Assembly: GCA_013331415.1 (NCBI GenBank) | Contig: DUGL01000162.1 | Span: forward strand, 2,262-7,481 | DNA from: Methanoregulaceae archaeon | GTDB lineage: Archaea > Halobacteriota > Methanomicrobia > Methanomicrobiales > Methanospirillaceae | Length of the DNA stretch: 5,220 nt | Reading direction: 5' to 3' | Shown here: positions 1 to 5,220 of the stretch, one piece after another | Layout: every line of letters starts with the position of its first letter | Position numbering within the stretch: the stretch's first letter is position 1 | Notes under the pieces: model-generated | Databases searched by the model: none | Told to the model about the DNA's origin: nothing | What the model saw: only the letters and a program-made list of their open reading frames with translations | Program-made: the position numbers and the translations under genes

Positions 1-1451
1 AAGAGCTCGGAGAGGATGGTCCGGGTCAGCCCATCGGGTTCCCGACGGAACCGGATCCCGTTTGGCGCCCGGAGCTCCCCGGCAGGGTCCTTTGTCTCCG
101 GCGAGGCGTTGATGGTCATCATGGCCATCGGGTAGAGCGATTTCAGGTCGAGGACGACAACGTTCTCACGGACCCCCCGGCTCGGCTCGAACACGGTCGC
201 CCCCTCGAACTCTTCCGACGGGGCGAACCCTTTCGAGGGCAGGACGTAGCGGCCATGGGCTTTCCGGAGGACGAAGATGTCGATGACGCTCGAAGAGTTG
301 AGGGTCCGGTCGAGCGGGCAGCCGACATAGCGGGCGATCTCGCGGTAAAATTCGATGATCCGGTCCTTGGCATCGATGGCAACGCAGAGCTCAACGTCCT
401 TGAAGTTGTACTCAACGAGAAGACAGGGGTTCTCCCTCCAGAGATCGCTGATCGTCCCCGTGTACCGGACCTTGGTCTCGCCAACCTCTGCTTCGGCAAC
501 AGCATCGAGCCGGTACGACTCCTTCTGGGTCACGTGCATCTTCCGGTATGCCTGGAGGAGGTCAAAGACCGCCCTGCCGCGGAGCGCGTTTCGTTCGGTC
601 GGGCCCTCCAGGCGTGCGAGCGCGGCCGGGTCCAGCCCGAGGGCGTCCATCCGCCTGATAATGTACGGCAGGTCGAACTCGAGGAAGTTCCACCCCGAGA
701 GGATATCAGGGTCCTTCTCCTTCAGGTACGAGGAGAATCCCCCGAGCAGTGCCCGCTCGGAGTCATACATCCGGATATCATGCCGCTCAGGGGAGAAGCA
801 CCCGTTTGGACCCGCTGCTTTTCCGGTGATGACCGTGAGGTCGCACCCATCGCGACCGGGGCTCCAGATGAAACTCGTGTATGCGTCATCGAAGGAGTCA
901 TGGCAGGTGATGCAGATGATTGCATCCCTTCCGGGGTCAGGGAAGCCCCGGGCATCCTCGCACTCGATATCCAGCATGCAGACGCGTGCCCTGCTGTTCA
1001 CGTCTTCCGGGACGAGGTCGGCAGCGCGGGCTGTCAGCGAAGGGGCGGCCACCCCGCCCGTCAGCCCGGAGTCGATCATGAACCGGGTGGTGAACGGGAT
1101 ATCGGCCTCGAAGTGGGTGTACCGCTCACGGACCTCCCGCACATCCCCTGGCCGGAGCGTGAAAAGGCGCCGGAGGGGCTCTCCCCGGATAGCGGTATAG
1201 ACCCGGCCTTCCTCGACCGAGACCTGTGCCGGGTGCGCCAGGGTATCAGCCTGGTGCTGCGGCACGTAGAAGTACGGGCGAAACCCGGTGACCTGGAGGT
1301 GCTCTGCCCGTTCCTCACGGTCACGGCCATAGATATGGATGACCGGTCCGTCAGGGGAAAGGGTGTACTCGACCTGGATGATGTCGAGAGCGACAGGGCG
1401 CCCTCCATCCCTACCCGGGTCTGATCCCCTGTGATCCCGGTGCGTGTTCAT
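1..1451 (-). CDS. polB: Family B DNA polymerase, N-terminal and exonuclease part (3' end of gene outside window)
   Basis: This is a template-directed DNA polymerase with 3'-5' proofreading, used in replication or repair. The frame is open from an ATG at 1451 to the window edge, giving 483 complete codons of a protein that is usually about 750-900 residues. An N-terminal archaeal PolB-like domain (about residues 20-130, with VEYTLSPDGPVIHIYGRD) is the region that in archaeal relatives forms the uracil-sensing pocket. All exonuclease motifs are intact: Exo I DIE (D161, E163), Exo II NFLEFD (N255-D260) and Exo III YNFKD (Y348-D352). Then come the GATVFEP loop (about 417-423) and polymerase motif A DLKSLYP (D435-P441), where Y440 is the expected steric-gate residue. 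Motifs B and C lie outside the window. The ATG is the only start codon near the conserved region and leaves a hydrophilic tail of about 20 residues before it. The start is 8 nt after the mdh stop, with AGGGA as a poor, very close ribosome site, so co-transcription with mdh is likely. Confidence 0.95.
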   Translation of the reverse strand, partial: MNTHRDHRGSDPGRDGGRPVALDIIQVEYTLSPDGPVIHIYGRDREERAEHLQVTGFRPYFYVPQHQADTLAHPAQVSVEEGRVYTAIRGEPLRRLFTLRPGDVREVRERYTHFEADIPFTTRFMIDSGLTGGVAAPSLTARAADLVPEDVNSRARVCMLDIECEDARGFPDPGRDAIICITCHDSFDDAYTSFIWSPGRDGCDLTVITGKAAGPNGCFSPERHDIRMYDSERALLGGFSSYLKEKDPDILSGWNFLEFDLPYIIRRMDALGLDPAALARLEGPTERNALRGRAVFDLLQAYRKMHVTQKESYRLDAVAEAEVGETKVRYTGTISDLWRENPCLLVEYNFKDVELCVAIDAKDRIIEFYREIARYVGCPLDRTLNSSSVIDIFVLRKAHGRYVLPSKGFAPSEEFEGATVFEPSRGVRENVVVLDLKSLYPMAMMTINASPETKDPAGELRAPNGIRFRREPDGLTRTILSEL

Positions 1452-1459
1452 ATCCCTGG

Positions 1460-2326
1460 TTAAACCCCGAGTTCCCTGCAGAGACCGGCAACAAAGGAGC
1501 CCGCCTCCCCCATCCGGGCAGTCTCCCAGGGGTCGAGGTCCCACGCTTCAATGGAAAGGACCCCCTCCCTGCCGACCCGTGCCGGGACCCCGAGCGCGCA
1601 CCCCGAGATCCCGTACTCCCCGTCAAGGATGCAGGAGCAGCTGATCAGCTCCCGCCGGTCCTCTGCGATGATCCGGATCAGTTCCGCGATGTGCCAGGCC
1701 GGGCCGAACACGGTTCCGCCCTTGCCCTGGATCACCTCCATGCTGGCCGTCCGGAGCCGGGCAAGGATCTCCTCGCGGTCAGGTTCCGGGACCTGCCCTG
1801 CAAGGCGCGAGAAGACCGGGACCTGGTGCTCACCATGCTCACCGATCACCCACGGGTCGCCCGGGATCGCCCGTTCCCGGAGATGGAGGCCGAAGCGCGC
1901 CCCGTCCAGCTGCCCGCCGAACCCGATGCACTGCTGCGGTTCAAGGCCACTGGAACGGCAGAGGTAATAGGTGTTGGCATCCATGGGGTTCGTGACGGTG
2001 ATCAGCACCCCGGAAAATCCCCGGAGGGCCTGGGTGCAGATCTGGGCTGCAGGGAGGTTTGCGGAGAGCAGGTCAGCCCGTGTCCTGATGCCGGGGTTCC
2101 GGGGGATACCGGCCGAGAAGACACAGATGTCGGCATCTTTTGCTTCTCTCCAGTCTGTACTGACGGATACGTCCGCCCCGGTATGGGTGATATCGAGTAC
2201 CTGGGCATCGAGCAGGGGTTTTGCCGTGTCAAAGAGCACGAGTTCATCAGCAAGCCCGAGCACTGCCGAGAGAAACGCTGATTCCCCTCCGATCCTTCCC
2301 ACGCCAAGGACCGCGAGTCTGGTCAT
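1460..2326 (-). CDS. mdh: Malate dehydrogenase (LDH/MDH family), NAD-type
   Basis: This 288-residue cytoplasmic oxidoreductase is predicted to interconvert malate and oxaloacetate, probably for the partial TCA pathway that supplies biosynthesis in methanogens. A Rossmann fold opens the protein (GVGRIGG, residues 8-14). An acidic residue ends the second strand (D33 in LVLFD), which points to NAD rather than NADP. The substrate loop SAGIPRNPG carries Arg76, the position that is Arg in malate and Gln in lactate dehydrogenases. Arg83 follows, then TNPMD (N113), the pair D141/R144 in QLDGARF, and the catalytic His164 in GEHGEH. Length is slightly short of the usual 300-330. The ATG at 2326 sits directly before the first beta strand, with GAGG 3 nt upstream. 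The reading frame extends further upstream, but that part crosses into the divergent pyrD and is not credible. Other 2-hydroxyacids as substrates cannot be excluded. The loop is one residue longer than usual (see findings). Confidence 0.92.
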   Translation of the reverse strand: MTRLAVLGVGRIGGESAFLSAVLGLADELVLFDTAKPLLDAQVLDITHTGADVSVSTDWREAKDADICVFSAGIPRNPGIRTRADLLSANLPAAQICTQALRGFSGVLITVTNPMDANTYYLCRSSGLEPQQCIGFGGQLDGARFGLHLRERAIPGDPWVIGEHGEHQVPVFSRLAGQVPEPDREEILARLRTASMEVIQGKGGTVFGPAWHIAELIRIIAEDRRELISCSCILDGEYGISGCALGVPARVGREGVLSIEAWDLDPWETARMGEAGSFVAGLCRELGV

Positions 2327-2380
2327 AATCCTCAATATTGGGGAGCCCTGAATATAATACTCATACTGGAGGACTGCATC
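2327..2380. promoter_or_regulatory. Divergent mdh/pyrD promoter region
   Basis: This 54-bp gap between divergent start codons must hold the 5' signals of both transcription units. AATATAATAC (2351-2360) is TATA-like. Read on the minus strand it lies about 25 nt before the mdh ATG, which would give a very short leader. A second AT-rich element, CAATATTG (2333-2340), is a perfect 8-bp palindrome within a near-palindrome (2330-2343). It sits at a better distance for a pyrD transcript that still includes its ribosome site. Assignment of boxes to genes is inference. Confidence 0.5.
2368..2373 (+). promoter_or_regulatory. Shine-Dalgarno site of pyrD
   Basis: GGAGGA lies 7 nt before the GTG at 2381 and fits the archaeal anti-Shine-Dalgarno well. 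It decides in favour of the GTG start. The next in-frame start, the ATG at codon 12 (SMGGVEL), would cut into the conserved N-terminus. Confidence 0.8.
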
Positions 2381-3271
2381 GTGACACCGAGAATACTCCC
2401 CGGAACGGTCAGCATGGGGGGCGTAGAGCTGGCAAACCACCTGATCCTCGCCGCGGGCGTGCTCGGGACCACCGGCTCCTCGCTTGCCCGGATGATCTGC
2501 CAGGGTGCGGGAGGGGTGGCCACCAAGTCCATCGGGCCGTACCCGTGTGAGGGGCATCCCGGCCCCTGCGTGGTCGAGGTGGACGGGGGGCTCCTGAATG
2601 CCATGGGTCTCCCGAACCCCTCGCGCGGGTTCGTTGATGAGATCGCCCCGCTGGCAGGATCGCCTGTCATCGTCAGCATCTATGGGGGGAACCCGGAAGA
2701 GTTCAGGACCGTTGCCGGCTGGTTTTCCGGCATCGCTGCCGCATTCGAGCTGAACCTGAGTTGCCCCCACGCTGCAGGGTATGGCGCTGCGCTCGGGACG
2801 AACCCCCTCCTTGTCGAAGAATGCACCCGCGCGGTGAGCAGCCTCGGCACTCCCGCGTGGGTCAAGCTCACCCCGAACGTGACCGATATCACGGAATGCG
2901 GGAGGGCGGCCGAACGGGGCGGCGCTGCGGCAATCGTGGCAATCAACACCGTGAAAGCGATGCGGATCTCGACCGCCCTGAGACGACCGGTACTCGGGAA
3001 CCGGTACGGGGGCCTCTCAGGACCTGCCATCTTCCCGGTTGCGGTCCGGTGTGTCTACGAGCTGTACGAGGCGTGCAGCATCCCAATTATCGGGTGCGGG
3101 GGGATATCCACTGCAGAAAATGTCATCGAGATGATGATGGCCGGGGCAGCTGCTGTCGAGATCGGGACCGCGGTTAAAGATGACGCAGCAGTCTTTCGCA
3201 CGATCGCCACAGCACTCTATAGCAGTGACGGGATCCCTGCCGGGGAGATCGTGGGGTGTGCCCATGCATGA
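2381..3271 (+). CDS. pyrD: Dihydroorotate dehydrogenase catalytic subunit, class 1B
   Basis: This 296-residue FMN-dependent TIM-barrel enzyme oxidises dihydroorotate to orotate, the fourth step of pyrimidine synthesis, in the cytoplasm. It is expected to pass electrons to the PyrK subunit. Visible landmarks are TKS (K49), NAMGLPNP (N73-P80), NLSCP with the catalytic base Cys128 (Cys marks class 1, Ser class 2), VKLTPNV (K162), INT (N189-T190), GGLSGPAI (210-217) and the FMN-phosphate region GCGGIS plus EIGTAV towards the C-terminus. The residue after CP is His130 instead of the usual Asn (see findings). There is no membrane anchor, as expected for class 1. The length matches the family (about 300). 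The GTG start is supported by a GGAGGA site. The last 8 nt overlap pyrK, so the two are almost certainly translated from one transcript. Confidence in function is high because of the pyrK partner. Confidence 0.96.
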   Translation: MTPRILPGTVSMGGVELANHLILAAGVLGTTGSSLARMICQGAGGVATKSIGPYPCEGHPGPCVVEVDGGLLNAMGLPNPSRGFVDEIAPLAGSPVIVSIYGGNPEEFRTVAGWFSGIAAAFELNLSCPHAAGYGAALGTNPLLVEECTRAVSSLGTPAWVKLTPNVTDITECGRAAERGGAAAIVAINTVKAMRISTALRRPVLGNRYGGLSGPAIFPVAVRCVYELYEACSIPIIGCGGISTAENVIEMMMAGAAAVEIGTAVKDDAAVFRTIATALYSSDGIPAGEIVGCAHA

Positions 3272-4028
3272 CGACCCGCTGCACCCGGTGCAGATAACCG
3301 CTGTCGTCCACGAAACCCCCACGGTCCGGACATTCCTGTTTACTCCCGGACTCTCTTTTTCACCCGGGCAGTTCGTGATGGTCACCGTCCCGGGCGTGGA
3401 CGAGGTCCCGATGGGACTCTCCCGCGGCGATGCGATCACGGTCCAGAAGGTGGGCGATGCGACCGCGGCGCTCTTTGCCCTGGGGCCGGGAGATCTCATC
3501 GGGATCCGGGGGCCGTTTGGAAACGGGTTCCCGGTTGGTGGGAAGACGCTCGCCATTGCAGGAGGGGTGGGTGCGGCACCCCTCCGGCCACTCGCCATGG
3601 CAGGATCGGTTGATACCTTCCTGCTGGGGGCACGGACGGCATCAGAACTCCTCTTTGTACCGGAACTTGCCAGCAGGACCCGGCTCCTGACCGCAACGGA
3701 TGATGGCTCTTTGGGCCATCCGGGGACCGTGGTGAGCCTGATCCCGGATGTCAGACCCGAAGATTTCGAGGCTGTCTCTGTATGCGGCCCGGAGCGCATG
3801 ATGCACGCGGCACTCCATGCACTCGATGCGGCCGGCCTGGCAGACCGGACCTGGCTCTCGCTCCACCGGTACATGAAGTGCGGGATCGGGGTCTGCGGGT
3901 CCTGCTGCATCGATCCTGATGGTCTGCGGGTCTGCCGCGATGGCCCGGTTTTCCGCGGGGATACCCTCCTTGCCTCCGAGCTTGGGAGATACACCCGCGA
4001 TGCGAGCGGGAGGAGGAAACCGGTCTGA
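3264..4028 (+). CDS. pyrK: Dihydroorotate dehydrogenase electron transfer subunit
   Basis: This 254-residue FAD and [2Fe-2S] protein of the ferredoxin-reductase family carries electrons from PyrD to NAD+ in a PyrD2K2-type complex. An N-terminal FAD-binding barrel (about residues 8-90) contains FSPGQFVMV and IRGPFGNGF. The NAD-binding part follows, with AGGVGAAPL (99-107) and CGPERMM (174-180). The C-terminal cluster motif is Cys206-x4-Cys211-x2-Cys214-x9-Cys224, followed by the typical RDGPVF. An extra Cys215 adjoins the third ligand. Where relatives have an Arg-x-x-Ser FAD motif, this protein has EVPMGLS (47-53). The frame is open upstream to an ATG at 3180, but that stretch lies inside pyrD and lacks family character. 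The ATG at 3264, with GGGGTG 5 nt before it, begins just ahead of the first strand. A GTG at 3258 is a weaker alternative. Overlap with pyrD is 8 nt. Confidence 0.93.
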   Translation: MHDDPLHPVQITAVVHETPTVRTFLFTPGLSFSPGQFVMVTVPGVDEVPMGLSRGDAITVQKVGDATAALFALGPGDLIGIRGPFGNGFPVGGKTLAIAGGVGAAPLRPLAMAGSVDTFLLGARTASELLFVPELASRTRLLTATDDGSLGHPGTVVSLIPDVRPEDFEAVSVCGPERMMHAALHALDAAGLADRTWLSLHRYMKCGIGVCGSCCIDPDGLRVCRDGPVFRGDTLLASELGRYTRDASGRRKPV

Positions 4029-4060
4029 GCTGCACGGATCATGAAGTATTTATACAAAGA

Positions 4061-4100
4061 TTTTTATCCCATGCCCGGTTTTCCCGAGCGGTTCTCTTTT
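4061..4100 (+). terminator. Possible oligo-T terminator of the pyrDK unit
   Basis: Three plus-strand T tracts (TTTTT at 4061-4065, TTTT at 4079-4082 and TTTT at 4097-4100) follow the pyrK stop within 72 nt. Archaeal termination commonly uses such U-rich runs without a strong hairpin, and I see no strong stem here. The assignment rests on position and base content only. Confidence 0.35.
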
Positions 4101-4146
4101 ATAAGCTCTTAAAAACCTGATTTGCCTCTCTAAAATCAATTAGAAA

Positions 4147-4158
4147 GTTATTAATAAC
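4147..4158. promoter_or_regulatory. Perfect 12-bp palindrome GTTATTAATAAC, possible operator
   Basis: The sequence equals its own reverse complement over all 12 bases. It lies 25 bp upstream of the proximal TATA-like box of fdhC, a position where archaeal activators bind. Just upstream is a short inverted repeat, TCTAA (4129-4133) and TTAGA (4140-4144). The site is seen directly, but its regulatory role is inferred. AT-rich DNA produces such palindromes by chance more often than GC-rich DNA. Confidence 0.4.
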
Positions 4159-4227
4159 ACCAGAAAAGATTTTAATTTTGACCCTATACAAAAAGTGAGT
4201 TTGGGGTTATTGGTTAAGGTAGAATTC

Positions 4228-4235
4228 GAGAGGTG
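4228..4235 (+). promoter_or_regulatory. Shine-Dalgarno site of fdhC
   Basis: GAGAGGTG ends 7 nt before the ATG at 4243 and matches the anti-Shine-Dalgarno. It decides the start: the in-frame GTG at 4195 would add 16 residues with no family character, has no ribosome site and directly abuts the TATA-like box. Confidence 0.8.
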
Positions 4236-4242
4236 TGAAAAA

Positions 4243-5121
4243 ATGGTGTTTCATCCCCCAGTAGCCATCGTTGCGAAAGCCGGTGACGCTGGGAAGTACA
4301 AAGTAGGGCTGCCTGCCTGGAACATGGTCATGCGTGGCTTCATGTCCGGAGCATACATCGCCATGGGCGGTGGGCTCGCAACAGTATGCAGTACGGGTAT
4401 TCTCGCTACTGATGCAGCTATGAGATTCGGGACGGCCAGTCCCGGGTTTGCACAGCTCATCACGGGAGCCGTGTTCCCTGTCGGTCTTATTATCACCGTG
4501 CTTACCGGTGCAGAACTGTTCACTGGCGATGCGATGCTCGCCCCGATGGCCGCTTTCATCCACAAGATCAGCTGGGCGCAGGTCATGAACCTCTGGGTCT
4601 GGGTGTACATCGGGAACCTCATCGGGTCCATCGTGTATGCCTACATCATGGCATATGGTCCGTTCTCGTCATGGGATGCTGCCGGAGCCGTAACGGTTAC
4701 CGCGTTTGGTACGCGAGCGATAGGGATAGCATCGGCCAAGGTGAGTTATGTCGGAGCTGCTGCCCTATGGTCTGCATTCCTGAAAGGAATTGGTTGTAAC
4801 TGGCTCGTGAACCTGGCTATCCTGCTCGGTATCTGTGCCGATGATGCGGTCGGAAAGTTCTTTGGGATCTGGTTCCCGATCATGGCCTTCGTTTCCACGG
4901 GATTCGAGCACTCGATCGCCAACCAGTACTTCATAGCCGCCGGGATCTTCACCCAGGGATTCATCACCGACCCGGCAAAGATTAATGCCGGGCTGAACTG
5001 GGTCACGTTCTGGACAAACAACATGATAATCGTGACTCTGGGCAACATTGTCGGTGCACTCTTCTTCGTGGGAGTCATCTACTGGGTTGCCTTCCGGAAA
5101 GAGATCGCGGCCCTGAAATAA
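4243..5121 (+). CDS. fdhC: Formate transporter, formate/nitrite transporter (FNT) family
   Basis: This 292-residue integral membrane channel or transporter is predicted to move formate into the cell, where formate dehydrogenase uses it as an electron donor for methanogenesis. Six hydrophobic helices can be drawn at about residues 30-55, 69-92, 111-137, 168-198, 205-222 and 258-284, the normal FNT topology. Family motifs are GAELFTGD (89-96), with Thr94 in the first gating loop, GIGCNWLVNLAI (182-193), and GFEHSIANQYF (220-230), whose His223 corresponds to the conserved pore His (His209 in FocA). The N-terminus FHPPVAIVAKAGDAGKYK resembles methanogen FdhC proteins. Length is typical (about 280). 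It has its own AT-rich promoter region and a strong ribosome site. Its downstream neighbour starts 9 nt after the stop and does not begin like FdhA. Formate is the most likely substrate from the methanogen context, but nitrite or other small anions cannot be ruled out from sequence alone. Confidence 0.93.
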   Translation: MVFHPPVAIVAKAGDAGKYKVGLPAWNMVMRGFMSGAYIAMGGGLATVCSTGILATDAAMRFGTASPGFAQLITGAVFPVGLIITVLTGAELFTGDAMLAPMAAFIHKISWAQVMNLWVWVYIGNLIGSIVYAYIMAYGPFSSWDAAGAVTVTAFGTRAIGIASAKVSYVGAAALWSAFLKGIGCNWLVNLAILLGICADDAVGKFFGIWFPIMAFVSTGFEHSIANQYFIAAGIFTQGFITDPAKINAGLNWVTFWTNNMIIVTLGNIVGALFFVGVIYWVAFRKEIAALK

Positions 5122-5130
5122 CGTGAACTG

Positions 5131-5220
5131 ATGAAGTTCGGAACAGTCAATCCGAAGATCTCAATCCTCGCGATTGCGGTGTTTGGGATCTTCACCATCC
5201 TTTTATTGGTCACCTACTAC
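5131..5220 (+). CDS. Unknown protein with N-terminal membrane segment (truncated by window edge)
   Basis: An ATG 9 nt after the fdhC stop opens a frame with no stop in the 30 codons to the window edge. The start is short and polar (MKFGTVNPK). A strongly hydrophobic run of about 19 residues follows (about 10-28), fitting an N-terminal anchor or signal segment. In-frame TAA, the fdhC stop itself, lies directly upstream, so this ATG is the earliest start. The ribosome site is weak (GTGA at 5123-5126), which suggests reliance on read-through or coupling from fdhC. I do not recognise the family. It lacks the cysteine-rich start expected of FdhA. A membrane-anchored sensor or an extracytoplasmic protein is possible, but too little is visible to say. 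Confidence 0.6.
   Translation, partial: MKFGTVNPKISILAIAVFGIFTILLLVTYY

Larger units (their letters stand above)
4029..4242 (+). promoter_or_regulatory. AT-rich fdhC upstream region with several TATA-like boxes
   Basis: This 214-bp gene-free stretch is much richer in A+T than the flanking genes. It holds three TATA-like elements in the plus direction: TTTATACAAA (4049-4058), TTTTATAAG (4097-4105) and CTATACAAAAA (4184-4194). The last is best placed: a start about 25 nt downstream (near 4212) would give a 5' leader of about 30 nt containing the Shine-Dalgarno site. TATACAAA occurs twice (4051-4058 and 4185-4192). No RNA gene is recognisable. Confidence 0.6.

Noticed and set aside
255..1424. 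389-codon plus-strand open frame opposite polB
   Set aside because: It is antisense to a protein with intact Exo I-III and motif A. The frame stays open because of the GC-rich codon use of polB. The translation shows no recognisable domain.
1691..2281. 196-codon plus-strand open frame opposite mdh
   Set aside because: It is a shadow of the mdh reading frame, with no family character and no ribosome site tied to a transcript.
2327..2770. N-terminal extension of Mdh by 148 codons
   Set aside because: The frame is open, but it would cross the divergent promoter region and much of pyrD. The family fold begins exactly at the ATG at 2326.
3017..4057. 346-codon minus-strand open frame opposite pyrD/pyrK
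   Set aside because: It is antisense to two well-supported genes. Its composition is rich in Ser, Arg and Pro, as expected of a shadow frame.
4029..4194. Possible small RNA or tRNA gene between pyrK and fdhC
   Set aside because: No cloverleaf arms, conserved tRNA bases or strong stems are visible. The content is better explained as terminator and promoter DNA.
4195..4242. Upstream GTG start for fdhC adding 16 residues
   Set aside because: It abuts the TATA-like box and has no ribosome site. The ATG at 4243 has a strong site and matches the usual FdhC N-terminus.
1..5220. Mobile element, CRISPR array or defence system
   Set aside because: There are no terminal repeats, transposase or integrase motifs, regularly spaced repeats or defence-gene motifs. 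All long frames are accounted for by core genes.

Overview
The window looks like a chromosomal segment of a methanogenic archaeon, most likely of the order Methanomicrobiales. The clues are an archaeal family B DNA polymerase whose motif A reads DLKSLYP followed by MAMMTINASPET, a formate transporter of the FdhC type, a PyrD/PyrK dihydroorotate dehydrogenase pair with archaeal features, archaeal Shine-Dalgarno sequences (GGAGG, GAGAGGTG) and AT-rich TATA-type promoter regions between GC-rich genes. The placement is inferred from protein character only and no database search was possible.

Layout. Bases 1-2326 are a minus-strand pair: mdh (1460-2326), followed 8 nt later by polB (1451 down to 1, running off the left edge before polymerase motifs B and C). 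A 54-bp divergent region (2327-2380) separates mdh from the plus-strand pair pyrD (2381-3271) and pyrK (3264-4028), which overlap by 8 nt. A 214-bp AT-rich region (4029-4242) with several TATA-like boxes, oligo-T tracts and a perfect 12-bp palindrome precedes fdhC (4243-5121). Nine bases after fdhC, a new ORF with a hydrophobic N-terminal segment starts (5131) and runs off the right edge.

How the genes relate. PyrD and PyrK should form the heteromeric, NAD-linked dihydroorotate dehydrogenase of pyrimidine synthesis. Mdh interconverts malate and oxaloacetate, probably for biosynthesis. PolB is a replicative or repair polymerase with an intact proofreading domain. FdhC takes up formate as a methanogenic electron donor. 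The set is core metabolism and information processing. I see no mobile element, CRISPR array, RNA gene or defence system, and no convincing new system. The points worth a second look are the fdhC regulatory region, the fdhC neighbour that is not obviously fdhA, and small active-site departures in PyrD, PyrK and Mdh.
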